Made by a program: the position numbers and the translations under genes. Of a stretch of 64,000 nucleotides of DNA, positions 38,024 to 48,970 are shown piece by piece. Below the pieces are notes generated by a model. It ran no database searches. It was not told the origin of the DNA and worked only from the letters and a program-made list of their open reading frames with translations. Origin of the DNA: Myrica gale. Taxonomy: Eukaryota > Streptophyta > Magnoliopsida > Fagales > Myricaceae. The stretch is from positions 12,047,501 through 12,111,500 of the forward strand of contig OZ005606.1 in the NCBI GenBank assembly GCA_963930655.1, given 5' to 3'. Position 1 is the stretch's first letter; each line of letters starts with the position of its first letter.

Positions 38024-41000
38024 TTACCTAACAGGGCAACCATCAACCTCTATGCCCTTTGCTCTTGGACAAGATGCCAAGCTGCAGTGTTCACCGCCTG
38101 TACCCCACCAAGTTATACTTTTGCTCTCGAGACCCATCGTAAAGTAGAGGAGGACCGCCATGAAAGCCACCCCCGCATCCATTGCTCCTGAAAAAACGTA
38201 ATTGTACCTCTGCCACCACTGCTTCCGGTACTTGAACAAAAAATAATTAAAGATCGTCCCAACTAAAACCCAGGCATTGTAGTTCAGGGGAGTTGCCGGC
38301 GGCATCATTCCCGTTGCTCCCAGCAGGACTGGAAGGTTAATCAGTGGGATCCAAGATTGCTTGGGGAATGCCCTGTGCAACAGCCACACAAAAACTGGCC
38401 CTAGTGCACCTCCAAGGAAGAACCAATTCATGGCTTTATAGATTCCTTGAGATCCAAACATCCGTTTAGGTCCCGCCAGACCCCATATGACAGACGCATC
38501 GAAGAAAACTCGGTCGCTGGGGCATGTCCAAGGACTGTTTTCAGGAAGGAGCTCTGGTTGGCATATGTGCTCAATGGAAGTTAGCAACCACCATGCCACT
38601 CCAATGTTGATGGTTCCAGCAAGAATTGTTCCTATGAACTACACGCACATAAGCAAATCGAGAATATATTAGCTTTTATATATATATAGATAAAAATTTA
38701 TTTTTTGTGGGGGTGGGAGGTAATCAAGTAATCTTGTTCAAGAAGATTTTGCTTGTTCTACGTATATGATGGCCTAAAATTCTACTTCGAAGAGACAAAA
38801 ACCAAACAAATATTTTTTCTTCTCATGCAAATTGTCGATAGTAGTAAAAGCGGTTACCTGAACTAAGAACATTGATCTTGGAGGAATCTTCATGTAATGT
38901 CCAAGCTTGAAATCATTCAGGAAGGACACTGCTTGAGCCATGCTCATATAGCCATAGACTTTGAAGCACACATTGGCAATGGGTCTTCCTGGATATATCA
39001 GACCCATCATGTACTCCGTTATTATGTTTAGCCCGGGTGTCTGTAGATAAAGCCAGCTAGCTAGTTAGTAATATTGCAACTTATAAGAGGTGAAATTCTT
39101 CAAGACTTCTAAATCAATCTTTTGCTGCAAATTAATACCAAAGAAAGAGCAAGCCAATTACCTGGTTTGTCGTGGCAGTTATGATACTGATTGGAAGGGT
39201 GAAAGTAAAGGCTATAACACAGGCAAACAAGAGCCCCCACCATGGCATCTGGACCTGATCTTTGACAGCGATGCAGAGTATAAGGGAAATTACAATTGTC
39301 ACGACGAGCAAAAAGTAAAACCACCAAGAAGGTATGTCCTTATATTTCCTCATCAATCTGGTATGAATATCCTCCTTGCCCTTGTAAGAAGCTCGATATC
39401 GGTCATAAATTTCTCTGTGGATTAGATTATAATAATTATATAGTCAACATTTTAGGTATAAATCATATTGAAAGACATAGTATTATTAATTACCTTCCAT
39501 AGAACAAGGCCACATGCGTAAGGGTTGCAGCAATGGTAGCAAAGCCAAAGCCATAAGTGAGAGCGAAAAACATGCTCATTCGAATAGGTCCTTGATCCTG
39601 ATACTTTGATACATCCAACTCAAACTGGTCATTGACAATGCCCGTGATGTTGTAAGGCTGACCTTGGGATGTAAACAAGTCTGATGAAAAGATGGGAAAT
39701 CTTTTGGCGTCGTACAAGTCAAACCCCCAGTATGCTATAGGGATTGCAAGGTAAACTATCACAGTATAACCTGCAAAAACGTTCATAATGGAGAAGAAAG
39801 GGCTGACTAGGGGGCTGAACAAGAAGGATGACACGGCAGCCCAGTCGAGTGTCACTGCTCCTAGCCCAAGGCCTTGCATGCCTGAACCAATCTGCTGGGC
39901 GGTGACTGAATTGGAGAATGCCCAGCAGATCCATGAGATGTTTGTCAGTGTTGGGAAGAGATACCCTGGCACAGTGTACCACGTGAAACTGCAAACTAAT
40001 ACAATCACGAAGAACATTCCCCGTGTCATGCGTCGCTTCCCTTCTTTCTCGTGCAAAGCCCTGCAAAATTTTGAAAATGTCAAGAACTATAAACGGAAGT
40101 AGTAGTTCGAAATAGATCCTAGCTAGTTCCTCGTTGCAATCGACTGGGAAGACAATCTCCGGCCTCCTCAAAGATTCTTTCAGACTACCAAACCGGTGGT
40201 TGTGGAGCAGCAATCGAAGCAAGAGTTTCATACCGGAAAATTGAGACCTGAACAAGAGTGGAAGGCCACCACATATTCGCCGGGTCCACCACGTACTTCC
40301 TCAGCAGCCCAGCCCATCCATATCCTAACACCTGCGACAAACCAACAAAACCAATGGACTCATATTACTTCGTATGTCATGGACATGGACATGTTTTGGA
40401 AAGCGGGCTTTTCTCGGGTTTTAGTTGATAACCCAGTTTTGGACCTGGGTTTGATGAGAGTCCGTTTGTTGGGTCTTAAGCAAAGATGGAATCATGGAAA
40501 TTCGGCATGAATTTGGGTAGTGTTTAAGTGATAAAATTTTGGGTCTAATTAAAAAATTATAAAATACTTTTTAATTTTCAATTAAATTATTCTTTTTCAT
40601 TATAATATTTATTCAATTCTTTACTATATTCACTTTTTTACAAACTTTCATAAATTATTTTCATTTTTTCACTAACTCTCATATTCCAAAATTTTAACCA
40701 CCCAAAACAGAAAAGGGTGATGGTTGCAAAAAAAACTTCCATTGACAGAAGTATTCGGAAGCTTCAATCTCAGTGCTATAGCCCACGTTTTATCAAAACT
40801 ATACGTAATTTCTAATGTTCTATGAAACAATCTTCTGCTTTTAAAATTAAACAAAATAGCATTAGTTTAGACAATAATCAGGTCTAACTGATTGGTGAGA
40901 ATAAAGGGATCAGGTAATTTTGTATCTTAAGATTGATAAGAGAAGACAATAATCATTAACAACTAGTTATGACCGCGTGTGTTAATTTAGCACGAACAAA

Positions 41001-41923
41001 GGGTTAATTTGTCTCGATATAAATAATCTAAATGGAAGTAGCTAGAAAATTGCTAAAATGGTAAGTCTAACTGTCTAGGGACCAAATTATCAATCTCATT
41101 AGATACCAATTAGCTAGTAATAGTATTTAGAAACATGCACAAGTCTTGTGCAATTTAGACTCTTTTAGTACTAATTAGTATTCAGCAAAAAAAAAGTATT
41201 AAGAATATTATAGGCTTATAGCTGATCTTCTATTCTTCTTGATTCCAATGCCGAAAACATGCGCAATCGCTCTTGCACGCATTTGGAAAGAAAGGAATCT
41301 GCTTCCGGAATCCCGGCAAAGGATTTTGATGCTAGGTAGAGATGATCGATATTAGAGAGAATAGCTAGAGTTACCTGAGTAGTGATAATGAGAAGCCAAC
41401 CAACCACAAAGGATATATTCCGGTGGTAAAAGGCTTTGATTATATCTACAATACCAACGGCATAAGCCGGCCCGTTTCCGAATGCAGTCCCTGCGTTGGC
41501 GAAGATGGTAATGAGTACGTGCTCCTTCATGTTAAACGGACCCGGGTTGAGGGAGAACAACCTGGAACCAAACCCGGGTATTCTGAACTGGTCTGTGGGG
41601 AGGGTGGCGGCCATGAATCGGCCGATGGGGAGGCTGGCAACTAAGACGGTGATTTGGGTGACGATGAGAGGCTCTGTCCGGTAGGAGAAGAACTGGTTAA
41701 GGAAGGAGAGAAGGGAGCAGGAGAGTAGGCCCAAGGTCCACATTCGGAACGTCCACACGGGCAAAGTGGGGTCGTCGGTGTTGGCCACGGTTAGCCGCAC
41801 TTCTTCGATAGGCGAGAGCTCATCTTCGTCCACATCATCACCAGCTTTGGTGATGTGTCTGTCCGAGTGGTTGGTGGCGGCGAAGGAATCAAAGTTTGCC
41901 GTTTCTATTTCGAGGGAGGCCAT
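38024..41923 (-). CDS. OPT4: Oligopeptide transporter, OPT4-like (6 exons, 754 aa), copy B
   Basis: Exons, 5' to 3' on the minus strand: 41923-41375, 40331-40234, 40060-39494, 39414-39162, 39040-38858 and 38638-38024. They total 2265 nt and close in phase. The exon plan is identical to copy A; exons 2, 4, 5 and 6 have exactly the same lengths (98, 253, 183 and 615 nt). Both OPT signatures are present, [10 protein letters not shown] (about 126-135) and KIPPR (about 540-544). The N-terminus opens [12 protein letters not shown] and the C-terminus ends VDGCPVR. As a plant OPT protein it should be a proton-coupled plasma-membrane or internal-membrane importer of short peptides or related chelates. 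Same-strand tandem arrangement indicates local duplication; introns have diverged fully, so the duplication is not recent. No damage seen. Confidence 0.93.
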
Positions 41924-42449
41924 GGCGTACGTAGAGCAGCCAAAGAGGAGACCGTGGTGGGGGAAATGAAAGTGTAATTGGGTTTTGGCAGGAAAGCTCA
42001 GCTAGCTAGCCTGCTCCTTATAGCATGTAGTTGGGAGCTATATAGTTGAGTGTCTGACTTTTTTGTGCGGGTGGTACCTAGCTAGTAGGTCATACCCACA
42101 GACAGCTTAAAAAAAGTGACAAATGCAGGGAGTTAATTATGATTTGGGGAGATAGAATGTGAATTAGGAGTGCGAGGAAAACTACATCTATGAATGTCAG
42201 AAATATTTAGGATATTCATATATAGGTACAAGAAAGTCATAAAGGTGTTCAATATGTAGATCAGTCGTATAGGTGCTAATTGCAAATTGGTAGAATAGCT
42301 AGCTAGATAGGATAATTAATCACGTTTCGTGTTAGAATATCAACGAGAGATATAGTTGTGGAAGCTAATATATATCATGCAGCTTGTCTAGCCAGTACGT
42401 AATGAATGTGTTCATTTGTGTATAATATCATCGAATAAAGAATATAATT

Positions 42450-42786
42450 CAAATAATAAAATGTGTCTATTTTAATTTATCTTAAAAAATGGGCTCTTCT
42501 AAAATTATAAGTATGGATTTAAGGTAGGTCTGGAGTTTACAATTAGCTAGATGCCAGTCGATCATTATATATAGATTGAGATCCTCTGTAATTTTTTGTC
42601 TGGTACAATTTAGAAAGTCAAATAATAAAATTTGTCTATTCAAATTTGTCTTAAAAAATGGGCTCTTCTGAAATTATAAGTATGAATTTAAGGTAGGTCT
42701 GGAGTTTACAATTAGTTAGATTTCAATCGATCACTATTTATAGATTGAGATCCTCTGTAATTTTCTGTCTGGTACAATTTGGAGAA
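42450..42786. repeat. Tandem duplication, 169-bp unit x 2
   Basis: The unit starting CAAATAATAAAAT at 42450 recurs at 42619. Both share AAAAAATGGGCTCTTCT, AGGTAGGTCTGGAGTTTAC and GATTGAGATCCTCTGTAAT. Roughly a tenth of positions differ, so the duplication is moderately old. Confidence 0.9.
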
Positions 42787-44212
42787 AAATAAACACGGCA
42801 TGTGAACCTCATTATAGGGTTCATGCTACTCAAAATTTTATACAGACAAATATGAACAACATTAAATAGTGTAAGAACTACATGTTGTGTCTATCTCTCT
42901 CCAAATTGCATCATACAATTCGAGCAAAGAATTTGAGATGTTTATTTACTTTTCATGCATCCATGCAATTAGTTGCCTGGCCTTCCATAACCATGTTTGA
43001 GTTTGAGATACATTTAGTTCAAATTCCATTGCGTGTTGAGATTGAGTATACATTAGTTTAGAGTTTTTTAGATTCCCTACGATAATTTATAAGTAAATAT
43101 ATTTGCTAATCATTCCATTGTAGATTAATGCTTCTAGCAAAATGTTACCTTACCCCCAGTGGGAACTGAATCATTTTAGTAGATTATATATGGTATTTCC
43201 TGTGTCATTGTCCTGAATATATATTTGTGAAAGAAAACCAAATAATATAGTAATTTACTTTGGATCATCCAGATGCTTTCCTCTTTTCTCTTGAATCTCA
43301 TTGGTTTTTCTATAATTTTTAATTACTAATTTAATGTTTCTGTCAATTCTATTAAGAAAATAAACTATTTGCATTAGCTTGAGAATATTACCCAAAGAAA
43401 GAAGGTGGAGATCAATGGAATTTGCTTAATATATTGAAGAAGAAAAAGAAAATTAGAAAAGGAAGTTGGAATATTAGTGAGGGCCGGGGAAGGAATATAA
43501 GCACATTGCTTGAAACTGTTCCAAAATTCAGAATCATCGATCACCAGATATCAGCTCGATCGGTGATCAGAACTAGCATTTGGCAAGGCCTTAAAAAAAT
43601 AATAATTTATTATTTCATCACCTACACGACAAAGGAATCTTGTACGAGTCAAGGAAAAATTAAGTTTATAGAATCTACACAAAAACATTCATGTTGGTAG
43701 CCAGCTGGGAGAGACATAAAGGGGGAGAGAGTCGTGGAAGGGAGATCAACCTTGGCACCAGAGTGCAATTGGGAAGAAAAAAACTAACATTGAGAAACAT
43801 TAATTGCAAGTTTTACCTCTTCTTTTAGCTGAATTACGAATTAATATTTATTCTCTACAATATTAATATAGGGGAAGGACCTTTATTGGTAAAATTTTTG
43901 CAAGGAAATTACTGGCCAGTGCATGGTTTGTGAAAAGGAACTAAATATGTTGGACCCGACTTATTATATTAAAAAAAAAAAACTCGAAGCTACAGAGTAG
44001 TTATCTTTATTCTTGCTTCCCCTTTTGTTACGTTAGCCAAATCCCAAGGTCAACGCTACAAAACTGAGAAGAATCCAGCTCCACACAAACAAAGACATAA
44101 AAAAAGGAATGAATTCTGTTCAATTCTGTTTAGAACCTATTACCAACTAAAGGTGTGAATAAGTACTCTTCCCTCTCTATTTAAAAAATAATAACAATTT
44201 TAGAACAAGTCC

Positions 44213-44324
44213 TAAAATTATTAAGTTTAGATCTAAATAAATATTAACTTAATCAACAAAATAAGCACTAAAATTATTAAGTTTAGATCTAAATAAATAT
44301 TAACTTAATCAACAAAATAAGTTA
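44213..44324. repeat. Tandem duplication, 56-bp unit x 2
   Basis: TTAAGTTTAGATCTAAATAA starting at 44221 recurs at 44277 and the following bases through AACAAAATAAG are identical. Perfect identity indicates a recent slippage or unequal exchange. Confidence 0.92.
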
Positions 44325-44584
44325 AACCCGCTTCTTGCGGTTAACCCTCGACCCTCTCAGATTCTTCTTATAAATTCTTCAAGAACAACCTTATTTTTCA
44401 TTATCGAGAACTCTCATCAATGTTTGTCAATTACAAAACAAAATGGACAATATGTACCCCTATATTATTATAAACAAATAAATAAAATTGTAACACGAGA
44501 GTTTTACTACATACATTTACCAAGTATAAACACATAGACTTCAATTTTTCATATTACCATATTATCATAATATATATATATAGC

Positions 44585-45115
44585 CTTTTCGGGGCATGGG
44601 AGCCTAAACAATGGAACGAGAACCTGATAAGAGGCACGAGGGCTTGACCGGGATGTGAGGGTCCAATAAGTGGCACGAGGGCCGGATAAATGGTATGAGT
44701 GTCTGCTCGGGGCGCGAGGTCCCATTAAGTGGCACGAGGGCCCCACATTTTTTCTTTAATCAGGCACAAGGGCGCCCCATAACATGTTTTCTTTCCCAGG
44801 AACAAGGGCACCTCATAACATTTTCTCTTTCCTGGGCACAAGGGCCCCCCATTTTTTTCTAAGGCACGAGGGCTCGAAAGAGTTTTTTTTCCTAGGTACA
44901 AGGGCCTCAAATTGTCTTCTTTCTTGGGCACGAGGCCCCACACTTTTTTCTCTCAGGCACGAGGGCCCCACATTTTTTTCTTTTTCCCAGACACAAAGGC
45001 TGAAAAGAGTTTTTTCAAGGCACGAGAGCCTCAAATTGTCTTCTTTCCTAGGCACGAGAGCCCGTACATTTTTTTCATTCTAGGGCACGAGGGCCCCACA
45101 TTTTTTCTTCATAAT
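44585..45115. repeat. GGCACGAGGGCC minisatellite with pyrimidine spacers
   Basis: About fifteen copies of a GGCACGAGGGCC-like core recur every 25-45 bp. In the first half the spacers are mixed; in the second half they are T/C-rich (CCACATTTTTTTC-like). Some cores read GGCACAAGGGC or GGCACGAGAGCC. Nested higher-order repeats such as CCTCAAATTGTCTTCTTTC occur twice. Because units vary in length, open frames of repetitive peptide (GTRAPH/ARGPT-like on one strand) arise by chance and are not treated as genes. Confidence 0.85.
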
Positions 45116-48100
45116 CATTAAATTATTATTTAAGAGTAAGCATAACGATATTGATAGTACCTTTAAGAGGCTCCACCTTTCTGGGATGAAAAATAGTTCT
45201 TCCATATATCCTCAAAGTGAAACTCTACTTGTGAAGCGTCATTAAGGCTCTTTGTTGATGTCCATTTTTTGGAGGTCGAATAGGCCCTCTCATCCTAAAT
45301 TTTAGCGCGATGGTATGCACGGGTTAAGCCCTCCGAGCGTGTGACCCGGGTACATACCTAAATCGTGGCATAAGATGAAGCGTAAAATCTTTTGCATTAA
45401 GCGAGATAAATTATAACTTACAACATTTCAAAGGTTGGGTCATCCTGCAAAAGAGATCATTTAACCATATAAGTTAAACTTGTGGAGGTCACGTACACTC
45501 CCCTTTTTGTTGGGTCGTGTCCTTGTCTTCTCGAACTATTTCAAGGCCGAGTTACATTTGACATGAATGGTCTGCTTGGCTGATCGCCAACATCTTATGA
45601 AGTTCATAATCAATCTATAATCCATGAAACAAAAGAAGTAGGTCTATGCTTTTCACTTTATCAAGTGCATGTAAAGGCCTCATGACGTCGAACAGAATAG
45701 AAATTATTCTGCGGGCTAAGGCAATAGGTAAATTGCAAGGAAAAAATGGAGAATTTGACCCAAATTCAGAGAACACTCTAGAATTCAATAAAATTCTTAA
45801 TATTCAGGAATGAATCAAGACAACCCATAAGCCGGGTTAAAATAGCTGAAAATCGACCATTCCTAGGATTTTACCAAAAATAGCAAAACCCTAAAAGTCT
45901 TACAAAAAAGAAATACGGAAAGAAATCAAAAGATAGCCAAAAATCTTGCCCAAATCGGGTTCAAAAATACTTCCTAATCGACAAATAGAAGATTACCATA
46001 AATAACAAAAATTAACTAAACATGGAGATTCGAAAAGTAAAACAGCTGATTTAGGTCTCAAAATGAGGTGTACCGAGCGTAGCTCGGTTGCCATGACGTG
46101 CGCGCCAAAATTAGCTTTCCGAATTGGGGTCACGGGCGCGAATCGGACACTTATAACCAAAGTTATGACCAAAAAATCGACACATGCACGAAAACCGCCC
46201 CAATTAGGCTAGATCACGTTTTCTTGCCATCTTTGTGTTGATCCTCCCGCTCCAGGTAATTCAGCGCCATCAATAAGCAATCTCACAACTCGGCATCGTC
46301 TGACTCGGATCCCCCTGCATCACCTCATTGGTCTGGAAGCAGAAATTTTAACATAAGCATTTAAAGGAGATATATTGATTACCTAGGCACTTGATATTTG
46401 AACTAATCAAGTGGAATAACAGGATTTGTATAACTAGTAAAATCCATACAGTTAGAAAGGGACAGGTCCAAAGCTCTCTTCTCCTTTCTTCTTTTTTTTT
46501 CTTTGTATCTTTTTCCTCTCTTTTTTCATTCAAGTCTTTGTTTTTTACTTGAGTTTTCAAAGATCACTTTCAAGGTTGTAATTGCTTGCAAGTACAAAAA
46601 GCTTTGAAAATTACTTTAATAGCCCAGACCGTCAAGACTTCTAGTGATTTCTTATAGTAATGGACACCGCTATTAAACTGAGGTTACGGTCAATGGGAGG
46701 ATCGTCAAAACAATAAGATACTAAGCAAAACAGAAGTAGAACATTTTATTAATACCGAAGTATTACAAAAGAGAACCAACTTCTTCTAATGTACATACTA
46801 AAGTACAAAAAATAAAACTACAGTGGAAAAACTACGAAAATAGAATATCTCTAATCTTCGCCATCAGAGTCACTTAAGTTGGTCGGATATGTTGACATAG
46901 TCATTCGAGTTCGAGGTAATCCAGCTATGACATAGACACGAAATGATTACACCAGAATGGTTCATTCATGTCTTATGGCCTTTGTAAACTCACCTAAATG
47001 ACTCAGTAAAGCCTGCGATTAGTACAACAGAATAGCATAAATAAGAACAAAATACTGAAGAAACCCGTTCAACAATAAAATCTCAACAGAATACGAAAAT
47101 AAATAAAAAGACTCAGTTTCTTAAAAATGATCTTTTCATTTCTCAATCACCACTGCTCTCACTCCCAAAGTGAATCACTGAGCCAGAGTGATGGGTTGCA
47201 AGTAACCCCCGTATCTTTGCATGAGTACTCCTAGAGCACAATACGGTCTCAAACTCTCAGAGTGAGATATCTTAACAAATGATCTTTCCGCGTACGACGG
47301 AAAGGCCAGAATGTCACAACAAGTGAACGCATTCTCTTGTGCACAGTACTATCACATCTTCACAGTATATGTTAAGTATGCATGTCTCATGTCAAGGCTC
47401 ATATATATCATTCATGATATGCAACACCTTAACCACACTTGAACATCACAACCACATCCCTTTTTCAAAGTACAAGATTAAGTATGCATGTCTCATGTCA
47501 ACGCCCACACATATCATGCATGATATGCAACACCTTAACTCGTATTTTGGAAAGCATAGAAACATGATAAAACTTTATTCAAAAGAAAGTGTTGTGAAGA
47601 AAAAACAACACATTGATTTCTCGGTTAAAAACCAACTTAATCACAACGTAGAAAACACTAATTTTGACATAAAGAGTTTTGAAATCACAAGGAATATTCA
47701 AAAAAAATATGTTTAAGCTTTGAAAAATAACTTTGGGAAGAATTTTTTAAAAGAAACGGATCAAAGTTGAAAAACGAATCGAAGTTTAAAATGATATTAT
47801 TTTGAAAAGACGTGCTTGTTTTTCGTCAAGAACACGAAGAACAATATGAAGAACATGAAGAATAGAAGGAATAGAAAGAACAAAAGAACATCAATATATG
47901 CAAGAATAGTTTCGAAAACACAAGAGATTCACAAAATCATCTTGTAAACTTTTGAATCGAAATCAAAGATAACCAATTAAATTTTACCTCTAATTGAGCC
48001 AGATCTTCACTAATCTTCACTAAGCGATTTCTTCCTTCTTCCTTCTACTTCACTTCACTACTAATCTCAAGCTTAACTCACAATTATCTAATGAGTTGGT

Positions 48101-48970
48101 GTAAGTTTAAATGGCCAGACCCCCTCCTATTTATAGGCAAGCTCAGTTCGTCACACTTCGACACGTGTCAGACTAACTGTGGTGACTCAAAAGGCTACAT
48201 TGATTACACGTTAATACCTAGCAACCCCAAGCTGCTGCAAAGTACACCTATGATCGAAATCCTCCCTATAGCCTTAGTGAGTCATCGTCTGGGTCCACAG
48301 ATTGACGACACCTCGAGCTACCTAGGTTATAGTTTTTTTTGTCGTGCTTCTAACATCGATTTGTCGTGCTTCTAGCCTTGATTTGTCGTGCTTCTAGCTT
48401 TTGGTTTGTCGTGCTTTCAATGTGTCATCTCTATCAACAATTTCATCTCTATCCACAAGTCATCTTTATCCACAATTCATCTCTATCTATAATTCAATGG
48501 CGCAGTTTCGCTAAATTTCCTCAATATTCCAACGATGATCATAAAATGTCCTACTTGCTTCCGAAAAATAAAAAGTCTCAAAATTTGAACCATAAACTCG
48601 TGGATGATCTCCCAACATATTAAAAGAATAAAAATCATTTGGTTCGGTTTTCGAGTCAAAAACGTCATACTTGCTTAAAAAATCAAATTGATCCAATGCG
48701 TGCTCCTCAACATCCTAAACAACAACTCAGTTAGGTGCAAACTCAAAATCTCACTTAATCATGTCCTAATCAAGGTTTTAATATTAATACATCAAGTACT
48801 AATTAATCTTCAAATCAACACTAAATCAATATATTTAGTCACTAATTACCCCCTAATGTACTACTAAACACAAACTAATTTTCACAGACAAATGCATGTT
48901 ATGTTAAAAGTTGAGAGTATTGTTGCCTGAAAGTAGTGGGCTATTTTACACGCATTGATTGAAAGAGGTA
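45116..48970 (-). mobile_element. LTR-like non-coding sequence, probably an old LTR-element fossil
   Basis: The stretch lacks coding domains but on the minus strand has an LTR-like promoter: CCTATAAATAGG near 48127-48138, preceded by GACACGTGTC. A roughly 70-bp segment containing TTAAGTATGCATGTCTCATG occurs twice with a 106-bp period at 47372 and 47478, and TTGTCGTGCTTCTAG-type motifs recur at 48340-48415. Edges, target duplication and partner LTR were not found. It may be one large-LTR derivative or several pieces; family and age are open. Confidence 0.35.
47372..47546. repeat. Direct repeat with 106-bp period
   Basis: TTAAGTATGCATGTCTCATG followed by TCATGATATGCAACACCTTAA-like sequence occurs at 47372 and again at 47478. 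The units differ at a few positions. Confidence 0.85.

Larger units (their letters stand above)
41924..44584. other. Spacer upstream of OPT copy B
   Basis: The first 200 bp should be the promoter of copy B; on the minus strand a TATA-like GCTATAAGG lies near 42015-42023. Beyond it lie a 169-bp tandem duplication at 42450-42786 and a 56-bp tandem duplication at 44213-44324, both listed separately. I see no gene. Confidence 0.5.

Noticed and set aside
44585-45115. CRISPR-like look of short repeats with spacers
   Set aside because: Plant nuclear DNA, variable unit lengths, similar low-complexity spacers and no cas genes; it is a minisatellite.
44784-45121. Frames of 70-100 codons in the minisatellite
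   Set aside because: They arise from repeat units whose length keeps a frame open by chance; both strands have them and no start or splice context supports a gene.
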